A stretch of 64,000 nt of DNA. Origin: Burkholderia guangdongensis. Its GTDB lineage: Bacteria; Pseudomonadota; Gammaproteobacteria; Burkholderiales; Burkholderiaceae. The notes beneath the pieces are model-generated. The model ran no database searches. It had not been told where the DNA came from and saw only the letters and a program-made list of their open reading frames with translations. The first letter of the stretch is position 1; every line of letters starts with the position of its first letter. Both the position numbers and the translations under genes were made by a program. The stretch covers positions 124,001-188,000 of the forward strand of contig NZ_JACBNX010000006.1 in the NCBI RefSeq assembly GCF_013403875.1, read 5' to 3'. Below are positions 8,414-17,024 of this stretch, piece after piece.

Positions 8414-9706
8414 ATGAACGTTCCCCAGCAAGCCTTCCTCCGCGACGCGATGCGCCGCCTCAACATGACGCGCGAAGCGTTCGCGAACCGCATCGGCGTG
8501 AGCCGCCGCGCGCTCGATACGTGGCTTCTGCCCGACGATTCGCAGGAATCGCGCGGGATGCCCGATATCGTCGAGCGCTTCGTGTCGGAAATCGTCACGC
8601 GCGCGGAGCCGGCCGATCAATATGCGCAACGCGTAGAACCGCACGGGCTCGCGAAGCAGTTCCTGTTCGAGGGCAAGCCGCAACTGGTGTCGGTCGACCA
8701 GTTCTCGCGCGATTCGGTCGAGGCGCTGTTCCACGTCGCCGACGTGATGCAGCCGATCGCGCGCCGCCGCAAGATCTCGCGCGTGCTCGAAGGCGCGGTG
8801 CTCGGCAACCTGTTCTTCGAGGCCAGCACGCGCACCCGCGTATCGTTCGGCGCCGCGTTCTGCCGGCTCGGCGGCTCGGTCTGCGACACGACCGGCTTCA
8901 CGTTCTCGTCGATGGCGAAAGGCGAATCGATTTACGACACGAGCCGCGTGATGGCGGGTTATGTCGACGCGCTCGTGATCCGCCATCCGGAGAAGGGCTC
9001 GGTCGCCGAATTCGCGCGCGCGACGAACCTGCCCGTGATCAACGGCGGCGACGGCCCCGGCGAGCATCCGAGCCAGGCGCTGCTCGACCTGTACACGATC
9101 CAGCGCGAGTTCTCGCGGCTCGGCAAGATCGTCGACGGCGCGCACATCGCGCTCGTCGGCGATCTGAAGTACGGCCGCACCGTCCATTCGCTCGTGAAGC
9201 TGCTCGCGCTCTATCGCGGCATCAAGTTCACGCTCGTATCGCCGCCGACGCTCGAGATGCCCGCGTACATCATCGACCAGATCTCGACGAACGGTCACGT
9301 CGTCGAGCAGACCCACGATCTCGCGAACGGGCTGAAGGGCGCGGACGTCGTCTATGCGACGCGGATCCAGAAGGAGCGCTTCACCGACGAGTCGTTCGAA
9401 GGCTACACGCCGGACTTCCAGATCAACCAGGCGCTCGTCGACGCGTGCTGCAAGCCGGACACGCTGATCATGCATCCGCTGCCGCGCGACAGCCGGCCCG
9501 GTGCGAACGACCTGTCGACCGACCTGAACCGCGATCCGCGCCTCGCGATCTTCCGTCAGACCGACAACGGTATTCCGGTGCGAATGGCGATTTTCGCGGT
9601 GCTGCTCGGCGTCGAGAATCTCGTCCAGCATTCGATGCGCGACGCGACGTGGCGCCCGCCGACGTATCTCGGGCCGGAAGACGCGGTGTTTCACGGGATC
9701 GACTGA
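8414..9706 (+). CDS. Aspartate carbamoyltransferase with an N-terminal helix-turn-helix extension
   Basis: A 430-residue protein. Residues from about 95 on are a complete ATCase: the carbamoyl-phosphate loop STRTR at 138-142, catalytic Lys169 in MAKGES, HPSQALLDLYT from 218, TRIQKERF, and HPLPR at 354-358. It joins carbamoyl phosphate and aspartate in pyrimidine synthesis. The first 70 residues form an extra domain with an XRE/lambda-repressor look (MTREAFANRIGVSRRALDTWLL, about 18-39), not part of normal ATCase catalytic chains (about 310 residues). It is not next to pyr genes. A promoter-overlapping palindrome upstream suggests autoregulation. The ATG at 8414 follows a weak ribosome binding site. 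The enzymatic assignment is firm; the DNA-binding role is inferred. Confidence 0.88.
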   Translation: MNVPQQAFLRDAMRRLNMTREAFANRIGVSRRALDTWLLPDDSQESRGMPDIVERFVSEIVTRAEPADQYAQRVEPHGLAKQFLFEGKPQLVSVDQFSRDSVEALFHVADVMQPIARRRKISRVLEGAVLGNLFFEASTRTRVSFGAAFCRLGGSVCDTTGFTFSSMAKGESIYDTSRVMAGYVDALVIRHPEKGSVAEFARATNLPVINGGDGPGEHPSQALLDLYTIQREFSRLGKIVDGAHIALVGDLKYGRTVHSLVKLLALYRGIKFTLVSPPTLEMPAYIIDQISTNGHVVEQTHDLANGLKGADVVYATRIQKERFTDESFEGYTPDFQINQALVDACCKPDTLIMHPLPRDSRPGANDLSTDLNRDPRLAIFRQTDNGIPVRMAIFAVLLGVENLVQHSMRDATWRPPTYLGPEDAVFHGID

Positions 9707-9830
9707 TTCCGCGCGGGCGCTCGGGTCGGGTACGAAAACCGCCGCCAGGATCGGCTTTGTGCGATCCTAGCGCCGCTGAGAGACCCGAAAACACGCGGCC
9801 ACGCGCCGCCCGAACGCACCACACGCGAAC

Positions 9831-10403
9831 ATGAAGAACGACAAACATCGCCTCGCGGCCGCCATGGCCGCTACGGTCGCCATCGCGCTCGCCGCCGCCA
9901 CGCTGGCCGGCAGCGCGGCCGCCGACATGCCGAACGACGCGTCGGCGCCCTCTCCCGCCGACGTCTCGACCCGCTGCCTCGCACGCGTCGCGAACGCGCC
10001 GTCCGCGACGCCCGGCACGCTGAACGCGCGCCAGTGGGCGCGTTACGTCGGCTGCGAGCTGGCCGGGAACCTGCACGCGGACCGGCGCGAGCTCGCCGAC
10101 AACCCGGAAGCGACCGTGTCGATCCGCCTGAATCCCGACGGCACGGTCGCGTCGATCTCGGCCGGCCCGAGCGGCAACCCGGCCTGGGACGCCGCAGTGC
10201 AACGCTCGATCGCCGCGGTGTCGCCGCTGCCGAGCGCACCGACGCCGAGCCCCGCGCGGATCGACATGCGTTTCCGGCCGACGCGGACCGCGACCGGCAT
10301 CGGGGGCATCGGCGGTGGCAACGGACTCGGCGGACTCGGCGGCGCGAGCCACTGGTCGGTGCATCAGTGCACGACCTTCGGCGGCGCGCGCGCCTGTAAC
10401 TGA
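9831..10403 (+). CDS. Exported protein with a TonB/TolA C-terminal-like domain
   Basis: A 190-residue protein with a signal peptide of about 31 residues ending in GSAAA. The middle (WARYVGCELAGNLHADRR...ATVSIRLNPDGTVASISAGPSGNPAWDAAVQRSIAA) follows the pattern of TonB/TolA C-terminal domains: a strand with NPDGxV, then N-x-x-(W/F)D-x-A-v-x-r-A-(I/V). The tail is Gly-rich with two Cys residues. It lacks a TonB-type transmembrane anchor and Pro-rich spacer, so it is probably a periplasmic, TolA-C-like protein of unknown partner. It stands alone. Confidence 0.7.
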   Translation: MKNDKHRLAAAMAATVAIALAAATLAGSAAADMPNDASAPSPADVSTRCLARVANAPSATPGTLNARQWARYVGCELAGNLHADRRELADNPEATVSIRLNPDGTVASISAGPSGNPAWDAAVQRSIAAVSPLPSAPTPSPARIDMRFRPTRTATGIGGIGGGNGLGGLGGASHWSVHQCTTFGGARACN

Positions 10404-10430
10404 GCGCCGGCTATTGCGATGCATCGCAAC

Positions 10431-11723
10431 TCAGCGTGCGAGTGCCCGCGACATTTCACCAATCGGCATTGCGCGTATCGAGTTGAGTAGGCGCATCTCT
10501 CCCGCGTCTGGCGTCGCAATGCCCACGACTGCGTTGAACGTCTCGTCGACACGCGCGCGGAACGACTCGAGCATCGCGTCGAGCAGGCGCTCCGCGCCCC
10601 GGGCGGGTAGCCCAAGCTCGTCCGCGAACTTCAGCATGTTCTGCCTGGACATGTCCGCGAAGTGCGTGGCATCGCCAACAGACATCGTCAGTTCGCAATT
10701 CGGCCACTGATCTCCTCGCTCGGGCTGATACGTTCCGGTGTGATACACGACCGTGCTCACGATGTCATAGAACGGCGCCAGCATGTAGCCGAGGGGCGTC
10801 ACGAAAAACGACAGGTTCTTCAGGTGCGCGTCGCCATTACCGACAAGCACGTTGAAGACGGCCCACCGAAAAATCTCCAGACGGGCATTGGCCCGGGTAT
10901 TGGTGCTTTCTATGGCCTCTCGCAATCTTTGCGCGTTGGCACCGTCGTACTTGAAATCCTTGGAGAAGTTCAGCAGCTGAGCCGCGTCAATGACGTGCAG
11001 CCTGCGTGGGGGCTGCGTCGTCGTATCCCGGTCAAAGCGGTTGACGATGTAGCACGGCGTCGGAGCACGAACGAAGTACGTCGCGGGTACGGGCAGCGCC
11101 ACGGCGCGCGCGAGACGCATGCAGAAGAACTCGTTGATCGCCGAGTGGGGATAGCCTGCCGCGCGGGAGTCCGGCTTGAGCAGTTGCATCGATGGTTCAC
11201 TGCCCTCGGGTTCAAAGAGTTCACAGGCGGGCGGCTCACCGAGCATCGTCACGAGGAGCTTCGGCTGTGCCCCTGCTGCCGACATGCACTTGGGCGCATG
11301 CGCCGTCAGCGGGTGTTGCGGCATCGCACGAATGCGAGCCTCGAGATCCTCGAAAGGCAACGGCCGCAATCCGCCCGGCGGCTCTTTTTCGTCGGGTGCG
11401 AGCAGCGTGAGCACACCGGCCGACTCGCGCCCGTAGTACTCAAGAAGACCCCAGGCGTCACCGCGGTCGATCCTCGCCTCGCGCGCGAGCGCTGAGCGCA
11501 TGCCTTCCTCAGGAAGCAGATTGTCGAAGAACCACTGCACGGGACGGTTGCTCGCCCCATCCACGAAAGGCTCCTCCCGTAGCGGGAACGCCGGCGACAG
11601 CGGGAACGCGTTTTTGGAAGCGAGCCATGATGCGTCATAGGAGAAGGACCAGATATCGTCCAGGTCTTGCACGACCCCCATGCGCTCACCATTGGCCCAT
11701 GCCACAAGTTGCCTATTTGGCAT
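10431..11723 (-). CDS. hipA: HipA-family serine/threonine kinase toxin
   Basis: A 430-residue protein with the HipA layout: an N-terminal beta domain, an ATP-binding region with the SAAGAQPKLL loop (148-157) and LLKPDS Lys183, catalytic NGDAHLKN at 296-303 (base Asp298), and metal-binding Asp320 in APFYDI. HipA kinases phosphorylate glutamyl-tRNA synthetase or other targets and cause growth arrest. The gene overlaps the upstream hipB by 11 nt, so translation is probably coupled. GC content looks a little lower than the flanks, as expected for a mobile toxin-antitoxin module. Confidence 0.92.
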   Translation of the reverse strand: MPNRQLVAWANGERMGVVQDLDDIWSFSYDASWLASKNAFPLSPAFPLREEPFVDGASNRPVQWFFDNLLPEEGMRSALAREARIDRGDAWGLLEYYGRESAGVLTLLAPDEKEPPGGLRPLPFEDLEARIRAMPQHPLTAHAPKCMSAAGAQPKLLVTMLGEPPACELFEPEGSEPSMQLLKPDSRAAGYPHSAINEFFCMRLARAVALPVPATYFVRAPTPCYIVNRFDRDTTTQPPRRLHVIDAAQLLNFSKDFKYDGANAQRLREAIESTNTRANARLEIFRWAVFNVLVGNGDAHLKNLSFFVTPLGYMLAPFYDIVSTVVYHTGTYQPERGDQWPNCELTMSVGDATHFADMSRQNMLKFADELGLPARGAERLLDAMLESFRARVDETFNAVVGIATPDAGEMRLLNSIRAMPIGEMSRALAR

Positions 11724-12000
11724 TCGGGCTCCTGCGCGTGCGACGGGCCTGTTCGGCTACCTTCGCTGAAATGGCAACAGATGTCTGAGCACGCAGCATG
11801 ATGCCCAGTTCGGAGAGCAGGACTAAAACCTTGCCTATCTGGGCGGTCGGTTTGCCCGCCTCGACATGCGTAATGAACTTGGGCGACAGCCCTGTCACGT
11901 TGACAAGGTCATCACGCGTGAGCCCCTGCGCGATGCGTGCCGCACGCACGACGTTCGCAAGCGCCCCAATGTCAGTAATGGGGAAATCTGATTGGTCCAC
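11713..12000 (-). CDS. hipB: HipB-family XRE antitoxin/repressor
   Basis: A 95-residue protein with one XRE helix-turn-helix (ARIAQGLTRDDLVNVTGLSPKFITHVEAGKPT, about 17-49) and a basic C-terminal tail. HipB neutralises HipA and represses the operon through several upstream operators. The 3' end overlaps hipA by 11 nt. The region upstream carries a repeated ccgctcgggtac motif and a perfect palindrome that could be its operators. Confidence 0.9.
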   Translation of the reverse strand: MDQSDFPITDIGALANVVRAARIAQGLTRDDLVNVTGLSPKFITHVEAGKPTAQIGKVLVLLSELGIMLRAQTSVAISAKVAEQARRTRRSPNAK

Positions 12001-12020
12001 AATAGGCTCTCATCTTCGTA

Positions 12021-12135
12021 TCCGCTCGGGTACATGATACCAAAATGGTAGCCGTACTCCGGTCGAAAAGTTCCGCTCGGGTACGAATCCTCGACAGATG
12101 CGGCCTGCCTACGACGCTCGTACCCGACCGGGTAC
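12021..12135. promoter_or_regulatory. Repeated operator-like motifs upstream of hipBA
   Basis: A 13-bp sequence, tccgctcgggtac, occurs exactly twice (12021-12033 and 12072-12084, 51 bp apart). A related palindrome gtaccc-gacc-gggtac lies at 12120-12135. All three share the cgggtac core. HipB proteins bind multiple upstream operators cooperatively, so these are candidate HipB sites. Confidence 0.6.
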
Positions 12136-12177
12136 CAATAGAGGCTACCAACGACTTGGCGATGTACATGAGCGTCG

Positions 12178-12210
12178 CTCGTTTCAAAAATTGAAACGAG
12201 AACGCTTCTC
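12178..12210. promoter_or_regulatory. Perfect 10-bp inverted repeat overlapping a Fur-like box
   Basis: ctcgtttcaa-aaa-ttgaaacgag (12178-12200) is a perfect inverted repeat. It runs directly into gagaacgcttctc (12198-12210), which is itself palindromic and, read with its flank (gaatgagaagcgttctcg), resembles Burkholderia Fur boxes. It lies about 120 bp before the siderophore receptor gene. Iron control through Fur is therefore likely. The first repeat may be a second regulator's site. Confidence 0.6.
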
Positions 12211-12328
12211 ATTCAATAAAAAATTACATAGAATGCTCGTCGAAAACAATTCGTAAGGTTCCAGGTGGCCCGGCGCGCGCCTCCGATGCGCGTCGGGTCG
12301 GCCAGCCACACCAATCGAGGTCGATTCG

Positions 12329-14572
12329 ATGAAGTCACGTGCCGACGAGCTGAAGCTCGGAAAATTCACCACCCTTTGCAGCGTGCTCGCCGCGAGCCCC
12401 GCGTTCGCGGACGGCGTCGCGCCGCCCGCGCCGCCCTCCCCGGACGGCCATCTCGCACCGATCGAGATCAGCGGGCAGGCCGAGCACGGCTATCAGGCCG
12501 ATTTCTCCGCGTCGGCGAAATTCACCGCGCCGCTGGTCGACACGCCGAAGTCCGTCACCGTCATTCCGGAGGCACTGATCCGCAACAGCGGCGCGACGAC
12601 GCTGACCGAAGCGCTGCGCACCGTCCCCGGCATCACGTTCGGCGCCGGCGAAGGCGGCAATCCGCTCGGCGACCGGCCGTTCATCCGCGGCTACGATTCG
12701 CAGGGCAGCCTGTTCATCGACGGCATGCGCGACATCGGCGCGACGACGCGCGAAATCTTCAACCTCGAGCGTGTCGAGGTCACGAAGGGCTCGGACGGCG
12801 CGTACGGCGGCCGCGGCGGCGCCGGCGGCAGCATCAACCTGATCACGAAGACGCCGCACCTCGGCACGTCCGCCGACGCGAGCGCCGGCTTCGGCACCGA
12901 CCGCTACCGCCGCTTCACGGCCGACGGCAACTGGCAGTTCTCGGATCACGCGGCGTTCCGCCTGAACGCGATGAGCCACAACAACGACGTCGCCGGCCGC
13001 GACGCGGTGAACAATGCGCGCTGGGGCGTCGCGCCGTCGGCCGCGTTCGGGCTCGGCACGCCGACGCGCGTGATCGCGAGCTACTCCCATCTGGCGACCG
13101 ATGATCTGCCCGACGGCGGGATTCCATATCTGTACGGGTTCAGCAACAAGCCCGCGAACGTCGACACGATCTATCCGGCGAGCGTGAACCGCCACAACTT
13201 CTACGGGCTCGTCGATCGCGACTTCCGCAAGACGACGTCCGACGTCGGCACCGTGCGGATCGAGCACGACCTCGCGCCGTCGCTGACGATCCGCAACACG
13301 ACGCGTTACACGAGATCGACGCAGGACTACATCTGGACGCAGCCCGACGACAGCCAGGGCAACGTCGCGAACGGCAAGGTCTGGCGCCGCGCGAACAACC
13401 GCGACAGCACGGCACAGGCCGTCGCGAACCAGACCGAGCTGTTCGGCGAACTCCGCACCGGCGCGCTGAAGCACAGCTTCACGACCGGCATCGAGCTGTC
13501 GCGCGAATGGGGCGAGCGCGACACGTACAGTGTCGCGGCCGGCAACGGCAAGAGCTGCCAGCAGGGGATCGGCGCGGCGTCCGGCTACAACTGCACGAGC
13601 CTGTGGGCGCCGAACCCGAACGATCCGTGGGCCGGCTCGATCTCGCGCAACAACGATCCATCGCACGCACGCACCGTCACGAAATCGGTCTACGGCTTCG
13701 ACACGATCGAGCTGACGCCACGCTGGCTGATCAATGCGGGGCTGCGTCTCGACGACTATTCGACGCGCTTCACCGACACGCGCGCGAACGGCGGCAAGAC
13801 CTATACGCGCGACGACACGCTCGTGAACTGGCAGCTCGGGCTCGTATTCAAGCCGGCGCGCAATGGCAGCGTGTATGCGTCGTACGCGACGTCGTCGACG
13901 CCGGCCGGGATGCTGCTCGGCGAAGGCTCGGAATCGCAGTCGCTGACGCCGGGCCGCGGCGGCGTCGGCTCGAATGCCGACCAGATGGCGCCCGAGAAGA
14001 ACCGCAGCGTCGAGCTCGGCACGAAGTGGAACGTGCTCGGCGAGCGGCTGTCGCTGACCGGCGCGCTGTTCCAGATCGACACGACGAACGCGCGCGTGAC
14101 GTTGCCGAACAACCAGTACGCGATGGTCGGCGACAAGCGCGTGCAGGGGCTCGAGTTCGGCGTCGCCGGGCAGATCGCGCCGCACTGGCGCGCATTCGGC
14201 GGGTATACGTACATGAAGAGCGAATTGCGCGACAACGGCAAGAACACCGCCGACAACGGCCATGCGTTCCCGAACACGCCGAAGCACAGCTTCACGATGT
14301 GGACCGACTACGACGTGACGCCGAAGCTGACGGTCGGCGGCGGCGCGTTCTACATGTCGAAGGTGTTCGGCGACACCGCGAACGAGCGCGCGGTGCCGTC
14401 GTACTGGCGCTTCGACGCGATGGCGCAGTACCGGATCGACAAGCGGCTCGACCTGCAGCTGAACGTGCAGAACCTGTTCAACCGCACGTACTTCGATCAG
14501 GCGTATCCGGCGCACTTCGCGTCGATCGCGCCGGGCCGCTCGGCATTCATCACGCTGAACGCGCGTTATTGA
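12329..14572 (+). CDS. fiu: TonB-dependent catecholate siderophore receptor (Fiu-like)
   Basis: A 747-residue outer membrane receptor. It has a signal peptide (to about residue 27), a plug domain (about 60-175) with VDTPKSVTVIPEALI, TLTEALRTVPGITFGAGEGG and FNLERVEVTKGSDGAYGGRGGAGGSINLITK, and then a 22-strand barrel. The barrel ends ...FASIAPGRSAFITLNARY with an aromatic C terminus. The plug wording and the linked piuC match the Fiu/PiuA family, which takes up monomeric catechol-iron complexes and catechol-type drugs. A Fur-like box precedes it. The SEL1 and piuC genes follow within 13 bp and by overlap, so this is a three-gene iron operon. Confidence 0.92.
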   Translation: MKSRADELKLGKFTTLCSVLAASPAFADGVAPPAPPSPDGHLAPIEISGQAEHGYQADFSASAKFTAPLVDTPKSVTVIPEALIRNSGATTLTEALRTVPGITFGAGEGGNPLGDRPFIRGYDSQGSLFIDGMRDIGATTREIFNLERVEVTKGSDGAYGGRGGAGGSINLITKTPHLGTSADASAGFGTDRYRRFTADGNWQFSDHAAFRLNAMSHNNDVAGRDAVNNARWGVAPSAAFGLGTPTRVIASYSHLATDDLPDGGIPYLYGFSNKPANVDTIYPASVNRHNFYGLVDRDFRKTTSDVGTVRIEHDLAPSLTIRNTTRYTRSTQDYIWTQPDDSQGNVANGKVWRRANNRDSTAQAVANQTELFGELRTGALKHSFTTGIELSREWGERDTYSVAAGNGKSCQQGIGAASGYNCTSLWAPNPNDPWAGSISRNNDPSHARTVTKSVYGFDTIELTPRWLINAGLRLDDYSTRFTDTRANGGKTYTRDDTLVNWQLGLVFKPARNGSVYASYATSSTPAGMLLGEGSESQSLTPGRGGVGSNADQMAPEKNRSVELGTKWNVLGERLSLTGALFQIDTTNARVTLPNNQYAMVGDKRVQGLEFGVAGQIAPHWRAFGGYTYMKSELRDNGKNTADNGHAFPNTPKHSFTMWTDYDVTPKLTVGGGAFYMSKVFGDTANERAVPSYWRFDAMAQYRIDKRLDLQLNVQNLFNRTYFDQAYPAHFASIAPGRSAFITLNARY

Positions 14573-14585
14573 GCGGGGCCGGACG

Positions 14586-15341
14586 ATGGAAACCGTTTCG
14601 CTTCGCTCGCTCGCGGCGGCGGCCGCGTCGCCGCGCGCGCTTCGCGCGATCCTCTCCGGGCCGCCGGAGCGGACGGCCGCGTGGGTCGCGGCGGCGGCCG
14701 AGAACGGGATCGTCGACGCGCAGGCCGTCTACGGGCAGGTGCTGCTCGACGGCCGCGGCGTGCCGCGCGACCCGGCCGCCGCGCTCGTCTGGTTCCGCCA
14801 TGCGGCGCGCGCCGATCATCCGATGGCGATGAACATGCTCGGCCGCTGTTACGAATTCGGCTGGGGCACGGCCGCGTGCGCGACCGTCGCCGTCTACTGG
14901 TACCGGCTCGCCGCGCGGGCGGGACTCGACTGGGGGATGTACAACTATGCGACCGCGCTCGCGCTCGGCAACGGCGTCGCCGAGGACCGGGCCGGCGCGC
15001 TCGCGTGGTTCCGGCGCGCGGCCGCGCTCGGCCACGCGAAATCGACGAACCTGATCGGCGGTTTCTACGAGGACGGCTGGGTCGTGCCCGCCGACCGCGC
15101 CGCCGCGTTCGAGCATTACCGGCGCGCGGCCGAAGCCGGAGATTTTCGCGGCCAGTTCAACTATGCGCGGCTGCTCGTTGAGCGCGGCCGCGTCGACGAC
15201 GCGCTCGCGTGGCTCGCGCGCGTGCCGGACACCGCGACGCCCGCGTTCGTCGCGAAGATGCGTGCGTATCTGGCAGCGTCGCCGGTCCACGCGCTCCGGG
15301 AAGCCGCGGCGGCGTTCGATCGCGGGGCGTTCGTCCGATGA
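14586..15341 (+). CDS. SEL1-like (TPR-type) repeat protein of the fiu-piuC operon
   Basis: A 251-residue protein made of about five SEL1 repeats of roughly 36 residues. Examples are [45 protein letters not shown]...[10 protein letters not shown] and [28 protein letters not shown]. No signal peptide is evident, so it is probably cytosolic. SEL1 repeats serve as protein-binding scaffolds. It sits between the Fiu receptor and piuC, and its stop overlaps the piuC start (ATGA), so it is translated with them. This gene order recurs in Burkholderia and Pseudomonas iron loci, but the role is not known. Confidence 0.85.
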   Translation: METVSLRSLAAAAASPRALRAILSGPPERTAAWVAAAAENGIVDAQAVYGQVLLDGRGVPRDPAAALVWFRHAARADHPMAMNMLGRCYEFGWGTAACATVAVYWYRLAARAGLDWGMYNYATALALGNGVAEDRAGALAWFRRAAALGHAKSTNLIGGFYEDGWVVPADRAAAFEHYRRAAEAGDFRGQFNYARLLVERGRVDDALAWLARVPDTATPAFVAKMRAYLAASPVHALREAAAAFDRGAFVR

Positions 15342-16021
15342 TGCTGCACATCCCCGGCGTGCTGACGCGCGCGCAGGTCGAGCAGTGCCGCGACGTGCTC
15401 GACCGCGCGGAATGGGCCGACGGCAACGCGACATCCGGCGCGCAGTCGGCGCTCGCGAAGCGCAACCGGCAGTTGCCGGAAGGGTCGCCCGCGGCGCGCG
15501 CGGTCGGCGACGCGATCCAGGATGCGCTCGCGCGCCATCCGCTGTTCTTCTCCGCCGCGCTGCCGCTGAAGGTGTTTCCGCCGCTGTTCAACCGCTACGC
15601 GGGCGGCGAGACGTTCGGCACGCACGTCGACAACGCGATCCGGCTGCTGCGCGGCACGGATTTTCGCGTGCGCAGCGATCTGTCCGCGACGCTGTTTCTC
15701 GCGGAGCCGGATTCGTACGACGGCGGCGAGCTGTGCGTCGAGGACACGTTCGGCGTGCACCGCGCGAAGCTGCCGGCCGGCGATCTCGTGCTGTATCCGG
15801 CGTCGAGCCTGCATCGCGTGACGCCCGTGACGCGCGGTGAGCGAGTCGCGTCGTTCTTCTGGATTCAGAGCATGGTTCGCGACGATGCGGATCGGACGCT
15901 GCTGTTTCAACTCGATCGGCAGATTCAGGCGCTTTCCGCGGAGAAAGGGGCGGGGGATGACGCGGTGATCGCGTTGACGGGGGTTTATCACAACCTGTTG
16001 AGGCGGTGGGCGGATGCGTAG
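15338..16021 (+). CDS. piuC: PKHD-type Fe(II)/2-oxoglutarate dioxygenase PiuC
   Basis: A 227-residue protein with the iron ligands His96, Asp98 and His159 (GTHVDNAIR and SSLHRV) and the 2-oxoglutarate-binding arginine near 169 (TRGERV). PKHD hydroxylases of this family are co-transcribed with Fiu/PiuA receptors and are iron-regulated; their exact substrate is not settled. The ATG overlaps the SEL1 stop codon. A second ATG immediately follows, so the first Met is optional. Confidence 0.9.
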   Translation: MMLHIPGVLTRAQVEQCRDVLDRAEWADGNATSGAQSALAKRNRQLPEGSPAARAVGDAIQDALARHPLFFSAALPLKVFPPLFNRYAGGETFGTHVDNAIRLLRGTDFRVRSDLSATLFLAEPDSYDGGELCVEDTFGVHRAKLPAGDLVLYPASSLHRVTPVTRGERVASFFWIQSMVRDDADRTLLFQLDRQIQALSAEKGAGDDAVIALTGVYHNLLRRWADA

Positions 16022-16183
16022 CGGGCTTGTGCCATTTCTCCAAAGAGTCTTCGAAATGCAGGCTTGGCGATCGCGGCACGACACGGAATGGACGCGAGCA
16101 AGGCAAGCCGGGAAGCACGTCGATCACTGCTTCGCAATCTATCTATAGTGCGGCAAAAAATCCCGAACCGAGGGCGAACAACC

Positions 16184-16669
16184 ATGCCGAACCGATATGC
16201 CGCTGAACGCGGCAAGCCGAGCGTACCCGCGTGTGCACGCGCCTCCATCTCGCTGCGCTTCAACGGTCGTTTCTTGATAATGATCGGTGGAGCCACGAAG
16301 ACCTACCCTGCTGTGTCGGGCCGCCCGGACGATCGGGGCGGCTTCGATTATTCTCCCACTCGCCAGCAAATGGGTAGCGTGGGCCCAATTCCTCCGGGGC
16401 AATACTGGGTCCAACCGTCGCAGATGTGGACGAATAACTGGTACAACATCGCACCGCGCGCCGCGTGGGGCGACCATCGATTGACGATCCACGTTATGCC
16501 GGGCACGCAGACGTTCGGCCGCGGCGGCTTTTTCATTCACGGCGGCACACACGCCGGCTCGGCCGGCTGTATCAATCTCCATGCCCGGATGGAGGATTTC
16601 GTGCGCGACATTGAGGCGGCGACCAAGGCGACGCCGAAGTGCTATATCCCGCTTACGGTTCAATACTGA
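16184..16669 (+). CDS. DUF2778 / Tlde1-like L,D-transpeptidase-fold peptidoglycan enzyme, candidate secreted toxin
   Basis: A 161-residue protein. The core from about residue 22 (LRFNGRFLIMIGGATKTYPAVSG...GSVGPIPPGQYWV...LTIHVMPGTQTFGRGGFFIHGGTHAGSAGCINLH) matches DUF2778/Tlde1. The catalytic pair would be His119 in FFIHGG and Cys129 in SAGCI, the L,D-transpeptidase arrangement. Tlde1 proteins are type VI effectors that cut or exchange D-amino acids on peptidoglycan stems. There is no signal peptide, fitting a protein delivered by a secretion machine. A tiny two-TM protein gene begins 1 nt after its stop. The ATG at 16184 lacks a strong ribosome binding site; an in-frame ATG at 16064 would add 40 residues. 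Confidence 0.75.
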   Translation: MPNRYAAERGKPSVPACARASISLRFNGRFLIMIGGATKTYPAVSGRPDDRGGFDYSPTRQQMGSVGPIPPGQYWVQPSQMWTNNWYNIAPRAAWGDHRLTIHVMPGTQTFGRGGFFIHGGTHAGSAGCINLHARMEDFVRDIEAATKATPKCYIPLTVQY

Positions 16670-16670
16670 C

Positions 16671-16907
16671 ATGCAATCACGTTTCATTCGTATCCTGGTC
16701 GGCGCGGCGCTTCTGGCCGCGCTGGCGCTCGTCGTCGCCTTTAACGTGATCAACCTCAGCGAGGCGTACGGCAACGGCGCGCCCTACTACGGGCGCACGA
16801 CCAACATGGACAAGTGGACCGATCCACGGCCGATCCTGGCCGTCGTCGACGCTGTGATGTTGGCCGCGCTTGGCGCGTTCGCATATTGGGCCCGTCGACG
16901 TCGTTGA
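16671..16907 (+). CDS. Small two-TM protein, candidate immunity protein for the DUF2778 toxin
   Basis: A 78-residue protein with hydrophobic segments at about residues 7-28 and 52-73, a polar loop of about 24 residues containing several Tyr/Asn/Gly between them, and a basic C terminus (WARRRR). The positive-inside rule puts the loop in the periplasm, where a peptidoglycan-acting toxin would have to be blocked. Its ATG lies 1 nt after the stop of the DUF2778 gene. No family was recognised. The immunity role is inferred only from position and topology. Confidence 0.6.
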   Translation: MQSRFIRILVGAALLAALALVVAFNVINLSEAYGNGAPYYGRTTNMDKWTDPRPILAVVDAVMLAALGAFAYWARRRR

Positions 16908-17024
16908 AGCGGTGGTGGCACTCCACTCAAGCCGCAGACTGAAATGAATGTGCGTCAGCTGGCCCCTTGCCTCACCCCACTCACCCGCGCACAATCGCAG
17001 CACGTTCCTCCTCCGATCCCGCCG

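Noticed and set aside
12335..14515. 726-codon leftward frame opposite the siderophore receptor.
   Set aside because: A shadow frame with Arg/Val/Ala-biased composition; the receptor is on the other strand.
501..16148. The 12-mer atctatctatag occurs at 501-512 and again at 16137-16148, as if a repeat family.
   Set aside because: Only two copies 15 kb apart with unrelated flanks; probably coincidence or a shared -10-like element.
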